The position numbers and the translations under genes were made by a program. The notes below the pieces were generated by a model, which had not been told where the DNA came from, ran no database searches, and saw only the letters and a program-made list of their open reading frames with translations. Below, in pieces: positions 1 to 13,500 of a stretch of DNA of 64,000 nt (position 1 is its first letter; every line of letters begins with the position of its first letter). Source of the stretch: Valencia hispanica (taxonomy: Eukaryota > Chordata > Actinopteri > Cyprinodontiformes > Valenciidae); contig OY747705.1 in NCBI GenBank assembly GCA_963556495.2, positions 8,487,501 to 8,551,500 on the forward strand, in the 5' to 3' direction.

Positions 1-310
1 AGAGATTTAAGGAGGAGCAGCAAAAACCAAATGGGCTGGATTTGCAGTGCTTGCCAACAACTGATTGTGTTATCCAGGATCATCAATGCGGCCCAGTTAT
101 TGAGCGGTCAGCATGTCATGAGAATGTCACACAGCAACAGTCTTCAGTCAGAAGCCTTGTTAGATTTTTAGCATTATTGACTGCTACTGGAGACCCTTCT
201 TGCCCACAGCATGACCATCCACAGCGACTCTTGGAAGATACTTGGATGATATGAGTTACAAACGCATTAGATTTCCCTCTGGGATAAATAAAGTATTTTT
301 GAATTTTGAA
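1..310 (+). mobile_element. Probable LINE 3' end (Rex1/L2 type)
   Basis: The end has the form typical of fish LINE tails: TTTCCCTCTGGGATAAATAA then AGTATTTTTG near 270-305. Upstream sequence is too decayed to translate. Clade uncertain. Confidence 0.35.
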
Positions 311-332
311 GTAATATGCTCCATGTGTGGCT

Positions 333-1300
333 GTTACATGCACGCTCTTTCTCCTCTTTTGTTTTCCATGCTTTCCCTGTGCCTCCCACAAAGCAGCCAA
401 TATTGCCATGCCCACTTCCAGCCATCACTGTGTGCAGTGTTCAAAAGAGTACCCTGCTTTTGTGCACAGCATTGCTCACACAAAGCCATCTCACCCTTCA
501 TAACTCTATACGGTTACAGCGATATGGGACTTCTCCTGAAGCACAGGCACAAACAACTATTTCTGTTCAGGTATAATAGAAAGCCAGTGATGCCAAGACG
601 TCAGGCGGATATAGCGACCAAAATAACAATCATCCCCTTTTAAAAGCGTGTTATTATAATATTGTAGAGAAGTGTGAGCTCAGCAAACTTGGGGAAAGCA
701 TCTGACTTACAATATTATTTTAAAGCGTCACTCGTCTGCTATTGGTCCATAAAGAGCTGAAGTTTGGGGAACTGGTTTCGACAACAGAACTGAACCATCC
801 AAAAGAAACCGTTATTTAGAGCCCTTAAACCTCACCATATTTTATCATGCTACAACAAACTGCAGAATGTTTTGTTGGGAGTTAAATTGATAGACCAATA
901 CAAAGTAGTGCTTCATTGTGAAGTGGAAGGAAAACGTTGAGGCTTGCAATAGGTTTTCAATTGGGTGTAGGTCTCTATCCCCCTTCCCATGAACTCCAGC
1001 TTCCCAGTTCTTGCTGAGAAAAAGTTTGCCCACAGCATGACGCTGCCAACACCATGTTTCATCATGGCGTTTCAGGGTAATTTGATGTGTTTCTGCCACA
1101 CAGCATTAGCTAAGGCAGACAGTTCAGTTTTGGTTTCTACCTTCACATGTTTTACCAGGACTTCTAATGGGGCTTTTAACAACGACCTCCTTCTTGGCAA
1201 TATGACATAAATTGACCAGTCCATTGAATACAGTGAAACTTTTGTGGGAGGCACAGGGAAAGCATGGAAAACAAAAGAGGAGAAAGAGTGTGTATGTAAC
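333..1300. repeat. 60-bp inverted repeat pair flanking 848 bp
   Basis: Arms 333-392 and 1241-1300 are reverse complements with two mismatches over 60 positions. The shared core contains CTCCTCTTTTGTTTTCCATG and its complement. The right arm abuts a Tc1-like remnant. Family unknown. Confidence 0.8.
840..1230 (-). mobile_element. Tc1-like transposon remnant
   Basis: Contains the Tc1-type end phrase GACCAATACAAAGTAGTG and, in reverse, the transposase region whose complement reads AAACATGGTGTTGGCAGCGT. Heavily deleted and non-functional; lies in an evi5 intron. Confidence 0.6.
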
Positions 1301-1526
1301 ACTTGCACATAGTGCATACAGTAGAAACTAAAGTTTCTTTTGTAATAGAATTGTAATCACAAAAGGGTATGGATAGCTTTGCAAGACAGTGGAGATATCC
1401 AGTAAAATTGTGCTGCCACTTCGGCCAGATATCCAGTGTTTTTCCTTTCAGCAGTCAGGAGTCTCCCTTTGTGATCAGTAGGTTGTATTTCTGCTCTGTC
1501 TGATGTGTTTTGTACGTTGCTTTCAG

Positions 1527-1580
1527 AGATTGCGGACAGAGAACAGGCTCCTGAAACAGAGGATAGACACGCTGGAAAAA
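1527..1580 (+). CDS. evi5: evi5 coiled-coil exon 1 of window (18 aa)
   Basis: Encodes [18 protein letters not shown]. The acceptor is tgctttcag and the donor gtgagt; both ends are phase 0. It is the first recognisable evi5 exon; the 1.5 kb before it is intron with repeat remnants. Confidence 0.93.
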
Positions 1581-4500
1581 GTGAGTTCATCACAGCTTCG
1601 TCTCCAGACAAAACACACACTTCTCCCCTGTCATCAGTTTTGCCCTAATCCATTCAGCTTTGTTTGTTTGTTCAGACATCATGCATCCCTCCTAATGATG
1701 GGAGCCTTTTCTTGCACTAACTCGCCTGTTAGACATACAATAAGTTGCCTGCTTTTAGGGCAACTTGTTGATTTGAACAGTGGATTTGTCAAAGAAAAAA
1801 ACTAAACATTGTATTTCAGCTTTAGGTCGTCATAGTAACTTTCTCTAAAGCTCAGGTTTTTTTCCATAAAGAGAAAAACTTGAACGTCTCCGCAGACATG
1901 GCTAACTGAAGCGACTGTTCATGCTCATGTGGAATGTGAATGACGCTGCTTGGTGCCACTGCATGCCAGGTGTCACCATATTGTCTGAATGGACACTAAT
2001 GCTGCACCACGCATGAGGTCTGTTGTGGATAACAGGGGTGTCTGCCTGGCTGCTGCTTCCTGCAGGGACCTACACTGAGCTCTGGACCAGGCATTTACTC
2101 AGCACACAGCTGCTGCTCTTTGACTTGACTTTGACACTTTTTATATTATTTTAATTGTCACTAACTGAAGCCATTTACAAAGAAAAAAAAATCTCGAATA
2201 AGACGCGGCGCTTCTGCTCACTTAAACCTACCCTGTGCCTACTTACTGTAGTCTTTGTAGCTTTCTTCCCTTTCAGCTTTAACCACATCCAAAACTTTTG
2301 TTTGCAGAACCACTTTATTTCTTCACTTTGTTACCAGCTTAGTTGCACTTTTTTCACCACACCTGCGTGCAATGTTCCTTTTCTACCTTTATGTTTGAGC
2401 CTCATAGTTCAGTTCCTAAACAATGGAGAGAAAATGAACATTGCATTTCTTCTTTAAAACAATCAGTTGTTCTTTTGTGTGCTTTAACTGTCCTTTGGAT
2501 TGTCTCTCTCTGCTGTCTCTGTTGATATTTCTGTTTTGTAGGAAAGTGCTTCCTTGGCAGATAGATTGATTCAGGTATATTCCTTATTTTTTTGGTCCAT
2601 CTTAAACCTTCTATTGTCTTTCCCTCTTTCTGTTTTGCATTGCATGCTTACTTTAGCTTAATTATAGAAAGTTACCAATCAGAATCCTATGAACACTAAT
2701 GAATAAAGAGCTATATCACATTGCAGCTGATAACATTGTTTATTCAGTGCATGAAACTCCACATTGTGGCATGTTGGACAAAATAAAGCGATCACAAATC
2801 ATGCTGAGGGCCGCTAAGGGTTAGCATAAATCACAGTTGCTAGTGTTCAAACAAGCATGAAAACCCATTCCCCACTTTCTTGTCTGATCTGCCCACCCAT
2901 TCCGCCTTTTCGTTTCACTTCCTGTCGTGCTCATTCCACTCCTCCTCGGTTGCTTATGTCCAAAGGGACAAGTGACTCGAGCCCAAGAGGCAGAGGAAAA
3001 CTACCTGGTCAAGCGGGAGCTGGCCACAGTCAAACAGCAGTGCGAGGAGGCCACTGCTCAGCTGGAGCAGGCCAAGAATACCATCAGGCAGCTTCAGCAG
3101 CAGCAGCAGCCACATGCGGTAAGCAGGGGGACGGCTAGCCTGGCTGGCAGGACGCAGTGGCGCAGATCCAGCTGAGTGTGTAACACCATCCATAGCATTA
3201 GGTGTAGCATACAGCTCAGATCAGAGTTTGAGGTGGGGTTTTATGTGGTTTCAGGACAACTAAAGGGTCATGTAACAGAATTTTTGGCATGTCCACCAGT
3301 CTGTAAGAGGTTCAAGAGAACTTTTATACATATTTTTATGGGGTGTTTTTTCCTTCCTGATGATGTTTCTAAATGTAAGTTGTCTATTAAACAAAGCACA
3401 CCCAACAACCTTATCAGTCAAGGCTCATTCAGAAATCTTGATTTGGCTGATAGTTGCCCCTGTAACTCCAACAAGCATCACTATGCCAAATTAGCATAAA
3501 ATGCTATAGAAAAGTATTCACACCCCTTAGACTTTTTCACGTTTTGTCACATTACAGCCACATGGTTCAATGTATTTTGGGGGGATTTGATGTGATTGAC
3601 CAAGGCAAAGTGAACATAGTAAAAGAAAAAGAAAAAAGCTTCCAAGTTTGCAAATACCCTCCCCATGATGATGGTTGTATCAGGTTGTGGGGATGCGTTC
3701 TTTCCCCCCAAACAAATGCAGGGAGTCTGGTGGAAGTTATTGGGAAGATGGAGGTGGCATATTAAATCTTTATTGCGTTGAAAGGTGCTTCTTCACACTG
3801 ACTCCGGGAGATGTTCCACAATTCATATTTTGCTTTGTAAGAGTTAAAAACCACTTCTCATTTCCTTTCACTTCAAAGAAATGTGCACATCTGTGGGTTG
3901 GTCTGCCTCATAAAATCCCCTCAACTACACACTGAGGTTTGTGGTTGGATTGTGGCGCTACATGTTAGCTAGGAGCTAGCCAAGGCCAGTTGGGGCTTCT
4001 CTCTTCTCACCTTGCTCATTGGGTTTAGTCAGTGATCTGTTTGGCCATGCAGGAAATCACATGGCTACAGGTCTATACACCTGTCACCATTTACTGTCTC
4101 TGTCTGTGTTCATGAATTTGTAAGCAGCTGTCTCTGTAGCTGGGGGATTTCCCACACGGCCCCCTGCTCTCAGGATCCTCTCTGTGCATATCTGTTGGGC
4201 TAACATTGTAAATTATTAATGTTTGGATTCCACATGTTAATGTGCTGGCATTACACTGCTTTACATAATTTGCAGTCTTGTTTAACAATGAGTGGACATT
4301 AATTAATAATGTGGCGTGAAAGGCAAAACACTGAAGAGGCATTGAGGGTTATATAGATGGATTGATCGGACACTGATTATTAGACTGGGTTTATTTTTGT
4401 GGGATGGGGGGTAGTGCATGCATTAGGGTATTTCATATGCAAGTATGAATGTCTAGCAGCGAGGCTTTGCTGTTTGTTCTTACCATGGTCCTGTGTTGGT

Positions 4501-7500
4501 TGCAGAAGGGCCCCCCTCGGTTCTCAGAGGAGTCCGTTCTGCAGCTGGAGAAGGAGCTTGTCCAGGCCCGGCTGAAGGAGGCAGAGTCCCAGTGTGCGCT
4601 CAAAGAAATGCAAGACAAGATCCTCGATATAGAGAAGGTACGTTGCTGCACGTCTGCCAGTGCTGATGCACACATTCCTATTTATTACAAAACTCTCTAT
4701 CCCTTGTTGTTTCATTTGCATGTTTAACCATCTTTTTATTTTTAGAGGAACTCCTCACTACCAGATGACACTAACGTAGCGCGCCTTCAAGAAGAGCTGA
4801 TCGGGGTAAAGCTGAGGGAAGCAGAGGCTCTGACTGGATTGAAGGAACTGAGGCAACAAGTCAGAGACCTAGAGGAACACTGGCAGGTGAGCAGCTGTAG
4901 AGCACCCTACAGTACATCTTGCCTAAATAACACTGGGATTTCAACTAGCTGCAGATTTACAATGCAGCTGGCGCATGGAAGCATAAGCCGTATCACACCG
5001 CCGACTGTGCTTTAGTTTATCAAGTAAGGGTTCCTCTGCAATCTGGAAAAAGTCTAGATTGTAAGTATTTTCCAGTTCTGGATAATTATGAATAATGTAG
5101 TTTGGAAAATGTTGATATTTCCAGACTTTACTCTCAAGCCCTTTTTTCCCCCTGAAACATCCATCCATCTTTCACCTATATCCAATCTATGATTTAAAAT
5201 TTAGACAATAATGGATAGAGAACTCTGGAAACATGGATCTGGAGAAGTAGTGCCTTTTGTTTAGAAACTCTGTGGGTCGTTGCTAAAAAACCCACTTGTT
5301 TACATGCCTCAAGAGAAAGCCAAGTTCTTGCCTTAGTCCGATTTTTACAAAAGCTCGCTTTAGATGTGCATGTACACTACTGACTGATTGTGACCCGTTT
5401 CCTCAGCGCCACCTGGCCCGCACTGCCAGTCGCTGGAAGGAAACCCCCAAAAAGAACACGCTGAGTGAGCTGCAGGACGAGCTGATGAGCGTGAGGCTGC
5501 GAGAAGCCGAGGTCCAGGCAGAGCTGAGAGAAACTCGACACAGACTGCTGGAGATGGAGACTCAGGTCAGAGCTCATGTTTGTTTTTATTCTCTTCATCC
5601 AGATTTTTCTTTTCTGCTCCCTTTTTATTTGCTGTAGTCAAAATTAAGTATAATAACTGAAAGCTGTCCTGTTGGACACATTTGGAAAGCCAAAGCTTGT
5701 AATGTTAAACAGTCACCATAAGAGGGCAGCAGTTTTCTTCTATGAACTTCAGATGAAGCGTCTGCATTTTTCGCAAGCCAAAATTAGATGAATGGCTCTT
5801 TGAGCTAAAACGGTACGCTGCAAATAATTTTGTAATGCGTTTTCTTCTGTTTGCTGCTCCAGAATCAGATTCACAATAACCAGCTGCGACGGGCTGAACA
5901 GGAGAGCCGCTGTCTCCAGGACCGTGTGCAGACACTGACGACCCAAAACAAGGATCTGCATGTGCAGCTGCAAGAGATCAAACGGAGGCAAGCTGAGATT
6001 GAATGCAAGGTACAAACAACCTGCAACTTTTAGTGCTGTCTCTGCGGGGGAAAAGCCACCACGCTCAGCTGTGGTGTAAACTGTGAAGTTCAACTCGTGA
6101 ACTTTTTTTGGGGGGGGGGGGACGTGTTTGAGGTAGCGTGTCAAACTGAAGAGCTGATGTGGTGTTGTTTTTTTTGCAGAGTAAGGAAGAGGTGATGGCT
6201 GTGAGACTGAGGGAAGCAGACAACATCGCTGCTATGGCTGAGCTTCAGCAACAGATCTCTGATCTGGAGATTCAGGTAAAGTCCCAGCTCTGCAGCCAGC
6301 ATTGGATTTCCTCAACTCCCTCACAAACCGCAGCACACATATATGTCATCATTCACGGCCACAGAGGGAAATTTCTCTTCTAGTAAAATATATAGGCATC
6401 AAAGCAAAGTTGTATTCTCATTTTAATTCTAAAAAAGGAAGTGAAGTTAAGCTCATTGTTGTTTGTCAATATGACGGATCCTTGATTCTGTGGTTTTTAG
6501 AGTTTTTCTTTGATTTGAAATGCGCGCAGATGTTATTAGAGAGGTTTGGTGACAGGATTTTACATTCTTCACAAATTTAGCTGATGTTTGTTTCCGTTGC
6601 CATTGAGACGCATCTGATTAGCTTTTACCTAGTTTCAGCGGCAGTGTGTGAGTGGGTGATTTACCAACTAATGAGGCCCATACAGTGCCTTGCAGAACTT
6701 ATCAAACCCCTTGAAGTTTTTCAGATTTAGTCACAGTACAACCACAAACTTCGATCTATTTTATAGGAAATTTTTTTGACAGACCGAAATAAATCGGTGT
6801 GTTTTTGCATAGTGGAGGGAACAGATTCATGGTTGGTAATTGATAAACTAAGTCTATCTGTGTGTAGCTTAATCTCCGTTTATTCAGCTGATCTGTGATA
6901 GCCTCAGAGGTTTATTTAGACAGGTCAGGGAGGGTTGTGGAGACGTTTGAAGCAGCAAAGAGGTCTCTGGAGGAGCTGCGCATCCAGATGAATCTACTAC
7001 ATGGCAACATCTGGAAAAACGTCATTTGATGCTTCAGCAGGAAAAGGGAACTGGTCAGAGTTAATAGGAAGGTGGGCGGAGCTAAATGTAGGCAAATCTG
7101 TTGGACTCTGCGAAATACTTCAAACTGGGAGGAAAGTTCCCGCATGGCCAACAACACTACAGTTTAATAGTGTAGATCAAAAAGTATACATGGACCTGGA
7201 TCCAAATGAGAACCTGTAACAAGATGTGCAAATAATCCCAGATATTATCCATCCAATCTGGTGGAGCGTGATTTTATTTTGGAAAGAATGAGTAAGCATT
7301 TTCTAGATGTACAGAGTTGGTGGATCTGCATCTCTTACTGCAACCTGAGCTGGTTCTGCGATGTAGTAACTAAAACTATACTATTTATCATTTTTCTAAC
7401 ACTTCACTATGATGCACTACTTAATGTTGCCCTATCACAATAAAACGGATCAAAGTTTGATTGTAACATGTCTAAATGTCCACGTTCAAGGAGAATGACA

Positions 7501-10500
7501 TATCAGCAGATATGTTATTGTATTTCAGCACAACACTATACTTTGATCAGTTTATGAGCCACATGTTTATAAAATATGAAGTACAATAAAAATCGACAAT
7601 ATTTAAGAGTGGACACTGAAGATTAAAGCACATTTAGCTAAACCGAACCCACTTGAATTCATACTGTGTCCTCTATAAACAAGCGTCAACAAGCAGGTGA
7701 GAAGGGACTAGTGTTTATCCCCAAACATGGATGAGATGCTACACGACAACAAGACTGACCACAGCAAACACGTCAACACAGATCCGTTCTGATAATCACT
7801 CCGTCCACAAAGGCAGCCATCTAAAAACCGAGCCTAATTAAGCCAAAACTTGTTTGTGTGCTCAACGTTTTTCAACCCACAGCTTTTTTGTTGTTGTTGT
7901 GTGGCTTGATGATTAGGGAGTGTGGCAGCTAACTATATTAAAACAGGTTTTAGAAAGAGGAAGTTGGTCCTTTCTGGGTTCTTAAAATGCGCCGGGCTGT
8001 GTATATTTCTGTAGCTGCTTTCTGCTCTGACTTCCCCACCTTCAGGTCTTCAAAGATTCACAGCTATAGAACATCCTCTGAAGTCCTGCGGCGCTGTGTT
8101 TGCAACGGTGGCTGTAAATGGGGCTCACTTTGAGAGTATCATTCACATTCTCTATAGCACATCATGTTCTATGTACATTTTACATGACATGACCTTATTG
8201 GGATTTCTTTGCAAACGGAGGATACACAATATTTTTCCCCAAGTTCACGAAAAGGTGTTTTTTTAGTTGGTTTTTTGGTTAGTCACAAATGAGTAAGCGT
8301 CTGTCACTGTTTTTCTTGGCATTTAGCCCACATGTAGCCTTATGTGTATCAGTAGTTTAAAATTATATGGGATTTTAGCAACTTGACAACCGTGTTAAAC
8401 TTGTTGAGTCAACTAATTTTAATCAGTGGAAATAATCTCCTCTGTTGAGAATCGATAGATGTAATTCCAGAAGATGAGTGTGTAGTAAAGAAATGTTGTG
8501 CTTCCTACAGTTAGCATTGATCAGAGGCGTGTTTGTGACCTTTCTGCTGTTCACCGTCTGGAGGTAGAGCAGAATTCAAAAACTGCTCAAATGTTCTCTT
8601 CTTTAGATCCTGCGGTTCAAACTTTTTTAAGAAGCTACCAGAGAAAGCACCAGAATGACGGGAGCTTTTGCTAACTATAAGGAGCGTGGAGTAATACAGC
8701 TCTGCCCCTCCATCACCTGCTGCTGTGCACTGCCAACCAGCCTTCTGAAAAAACACAATTCTCACTTAAAAGTAGAGGTCGATCAGTACGGGGTTTTCTA
8801 TCACCAGTGCCGATATTTCCAATTCAGGTCAGCCTACTGCTGGTATTTAAGCTGATACTGTTGTTTAATTTGACCTGTACAGTGGGTACAGCGTGTTTTT
8901 CTCAGTTTAAATATTTCTAATGATGTCATTGACTTAAAATTACTCCCCATATGTTGCCAACAATCCAATTATTCCACATTTGCAAAGAAATCAAAGCAAA
9001 TTAGTCCTCTAATGAAGTTATTGGTAAACTAAATTGGAATGACACAGGGATAAGTATTGAATGCACAGAAATGTATTATTACTTTGTTAAAAACATTTCT
9101 TTGCTAGTGATGACAACTTCAAGATATCTCGTGTGTGGACGAACTAGTCACACGTCTTGTTCAGGTGTGACTTCCACACAAACTGTCTTCAAATCTTGAA
9201 GATTCTGAGGTTCTTTTCTACGCACTCTGACCTAAAGTTCTTTCCATACATTTCTTGTTGGTTTAAAATCAGGTGAGAGTTTTACTTTCTTTCCCTTGAA
9301 GCAATTGAAAGTTTCAGTTTGGAAAATACACACTGACTTCCTCTTCAGTATTTGCAAGAACATTTCTCCATTCATCAGAAAGCCCACAGAATGATTTTCT
9401 CCTGCAAACTTGGGCCTTGCACAGCGAGATAAAGCAAATTTAGAACAAATGTAAAAAAACGCAAGTTTTATTGCAATATTTCTTAGGGCGAAGACCATTA
9501 AATGATTTAGCTCCAAGACCCGAAACCTGTCTGAAAGCCTCAATACCACGCTGTGCGTCAGTTTTAGCACAAATCTTCAGTAGGTATAATTGTTGATTTT
9601 AAATGTTAAAATGGTGTTAACTTGTTGCATCTGTACACAAGGTTATCATTTTATGAGAATCTCTTACCCACTCTAACATGGTTAGCGAACTGACAGTCCT
9701 GCTTGCTTTGCACATTTGATTAGTACAGTTTTTGTAAAAAAAAAAAATAATAAAACAAACAAAAGAAACTGATTAGACATTGACAGATGAACGATCTTTA
9801 CGGTCCTCTCACACTATGGTTGGCTGACCTCTCAGAACTCACTGGATTTATTTTACATTTTAGGCTACTAAACAAAGCATACATTTTGCCCTTTTAGTAA
9901 ACAAGAGCAACTTTTGGTTTTAATTGCATTATATATAATGCAACTTATAAACCGTTTTACAACAGCGCATCATCATTACACATCATACAGAGTTTTCCAG
10001 GAATACAACCCCACCCTCCACCTCCCTAAATATTAACCACTCCATGTCCCACCCATTTAACCCCACCCTCCCTACCAACACAAAAACCACGGTTAACGCC
10101 ATGACCGTCAAAGCAACTCGAATCAAAAAAAAGTACAAACACAAACCAGTGAGTTAGAAATAAAGATAAATAAATAAAATATGCGTACAATGTAATATGA
10201 TAAATGTCATCTTTGAATCTCCCTGATTCCCGTTTTAGATTGTAGATGGTTTAGCATGGTTGATTCTAAATACAAAATATCCAACAAAGTATATAACCAG
10301 TGTTTAATTTAAAGGTCATGTTTTGAAAGCCACCTCCGTGAACCACACGTTTTTTTGGCCCCTGTTTGGCCCACCAACCACAGTTTGCACCGTATTTGCC
10401 ATCATTGAAGATCTACAGTTGTCTAACAAAAGATGCGACATAGGATCAACTGGAAAATTTGTATTTGTCACCTTTGACAGTGTGTTTGTTACCTTGCAAC

Positions 10501-13500
10501 AAAAAGAGAAAACCTTAGGACATTCCCACAAAGAGTGCCTTAAAGTTCCTACATTAGCAGATGAGCAAAATGTACAGTATAGGCAAAGGGCTACTTTCAT
10601 TAGGTATTTGGTTAGGGCTGGAGGATAATTCGATAGCAATATATATCGATCAATAGACGTGTGGTGCGATAGAAAAAAAGGGGTCGATAAAAAAGTTCGA
10701 TAGAAAAAAAAGGTTTTCCCTCATTTTTTCATTATAGCCTATCAGGTAGCTTAATACAACCATCATTAGTTACTCCAAAGAAATCATTACCGCTGATAAG
10801 CAGCAGCTCTGTCAGCCACCGCTCTTTCCTTTCAAACCACAAAAAGGATGAAATGATTTGAGCTGATACAGAATTTTTTGATAGTCCCTAATAGGCATGG
10901 GCCGGTATGAGATTCTGACGGTATAACCGTGGGCAAAAATATCACGGTTTCACGGTATTATGATTACAGCTCTAAAATGTGTATTTTTAATGTTTTTTAC
11001 GCTGCCGCTTCACACAGCATGAGGGAGAGGGATCTTTACTTTCTCCCCGACGAGACATCACATTAAAAAAAAAATGCTTATACCGCAGGGACAGTATGAC
11101 GGAAAATTTTAGTGGTTTTGAAACCTTGACTTTTTCATACCGCGGTATACCTTGATACCGGTAACCGGCCCATGCCTAGTCCCTAAGCGGACCATCGCCA
11201 TAATTTCATGTCTGTCAGATGTCACAGCAAGGGAGCAGCGGTGGAAGTTGTTCCGAATAAATGTTTCAGTGACTCAGGTAAAGGTTGCATCCCGTTTTGA
11301 ACCGATCCTTGACGCACTAAAACACTAAACGTAGCAATAATAAACCAAATAAAATACTATGATCAGTTGTCTTAAGCAGGACTCCCCTCTCCCGGCTCGC
11401 TGCGAATCCGTTACAGAGAGACAGGAAACTTACCCAGGTTGCGCTGCTAACAACATCTGTGGCTTTTAAAATGTCCCCCTTGGTTCTGCCCCCGGTCCTC
11501 AGAAGCGAAAAACGATTTAAAAACACAACAGGGGTGGATAGGCCAGCCAGCTGTAATGAATTAGAATAAGTTTTATTGACAAACTAAACCAAAGGTTTCA
11601 GCCATTAATATTATAAAGTGTCATAAAATGTTTAAAAGATTAAAAAGCATCAAGATGAGCCTTTTAATTTCAATTACTAACAATTAAAAATATATAATAT
11701 AATGGTTAATAATAGGCAAGGCAATTTTATTTGTATAGCACACTTTCAACAGCAGGGTAATTCAAGGTGCTTTACATGATTTGGTGATTTAAAAAACAAA
11801 TAAAAACAATGGAAATTAAAAGTTAAAAGAAAAACACATTACACATGATACACAATAAAGTAAGAGAAAGATCAATAAAGCAATAGAGCATGAACACATT
11901 TCATACATATGTCATCAATCATTTACTCAAAGGCAATTCTAAACAGATGAGTTTTAAGTTTTGATTTAAAGCAGTTCAGAGTTTCAGCAGCTCTACACTC
12001 GTCAGGAAGTCTGTTCCAGATAAGAGGAGCATAGAAACTGAAAGCTGCTTCTCCATGTTTAGTTCTGAGTCTAGGGATGTTTAGTAGGCTAGAGTTGGAG
12101 GACCTGAGTGGTCTTGGTGGTTGGTACCATGACAACAGGTCTTCAACATATTTTGGTGCTAAGCCATGTAATGATTTATAAACTAGTAGGAGTATTTAGT
12201 CTATTCTCTGAGGTACAGGGAGCCAGTGTAAGGACTTACAGAACTGGGGTGATGTGCTCTACTTTCCTGGTTCTAGTGAGGAACACGAGGAGCTTTAAGA
12301 AAAGTAATATTACTAATAATATAGTAATATTACTTTTCTTTGTATTTACTGATGTTACTCAGGTCTCTTTATTTATTTTTGTGTCTTACAAACTTATTTA
12401 TGATAAAAAGAGGTGTTTGAAAAATGAAGTAATTTAATTCTTAGTTAAAATTATTTCATTGAAGAATAACAAAATGACCGGGGAGGCACTTAAAATATAT
12501 TTTTTACATTTTGTGATTTTTATTGATAATTATCGATATCAATCAATTTGACTATTCCCTTTATCGATATGCTCTTTTTCTATATCGTCCAGGCCTATAT
12601 TTGGTTCATATTTTTAGGCGATCTTGTTTCTGCACTGATGAGCATCCGACCTTTTACACCTATTTGGAGTGTTTTGTGTTGCAGACATGAGGCTAATTTC
12701 TGTTTCAGCTGTGTTCTTTGTGACCAAAGAACTTCACACATACCTCATCCGTTCACCTTTCTGCTAAACAGTCTGCTCTTTAGCCCTCACGATGAAGCTT
12801 CTGAAAAGTGTTTTTTTCTGAGCCTGCAGTGAAACCCTATTATGTCTGTGCTGCACTGAATAGAGCTGCAGCAGCATTGCTGCTAGCTAATTCTTCCTGT
12901 AGCTCATGTGCAACATGTGCTGGTCGTATTTAGTGGTAATTGTATCTAAATATTTTTGGTGAGTTTTTTTGTACTAATTATGACACCTTAATAAATTCTA
13001 TTTGTACCGGGCAGGAGTCTTTTGCTTATTTAAAATGTTTGTATCAAACAAAAATAGCCTGAGTAAATGTAAATACAGTTTTTACTACAATAAAGGGGGA
13101 AGGTAATCCAAACCAGCCTATGTAAAAAAGTAAACTAAAACCTGGTTTTAAATTTTTAATAATAATAATAATGGCTTGCATTTTATATAGCGCTTTTTGA
13201 GATCCTCAAAGCACTTTACAACTCCATTATTCATTCACTCTCACATTCACACACTAGTGGAAGCAAGCTTTGATTATAGCCACAGCTGCCCTGGGGCAGA
13301 CTGACAGAAGCCAGGCTGCCATATCGCGCCATCGGCCCCTCTGGCCAATACCAGTAAGCGGGTAGGTGAAGTGTCTTGCCCAAGAACACAACGACATGTA
13401 GCAGGTGGAAGCAGGAATCAAACCCATGATTTCTGGGTTGCAGGCCGACAACTCTGCCACTGAACTACAGCCTCACCCCACTTTTAACAGCAACAATTGA

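Larger units (their letters stand above)
10613..12597. mobile_element. hAT-like non-autonomous element with 8-bp target duplication, hosting nested insertions
   Basis: Termini TAGGGCTGGAGGATA and TATCGTCCAGGCCTA are imperfect inverted repeats. They are flanked by identical 8-bp duplications TATTTGGT at 10605-10612 and 12598-12605. Subterminal ATCGAT-rich stretches lie at both ends. Inside are a second element (10892-11178) and a LINE fragment (about 11715-12290). No hAT transposase frame is visible. The terminal repeats and 8-bp duplication are the hAT superfamily signature. Confidence 0.85.

Noticed and set aside
2826..2837. A GFI1-binding-site-like TAAATCACAG in an evi5 intron
   Set aside because: Short AT-rich motifs of this kind occur by chance many times in 64 kb; no supporting context.
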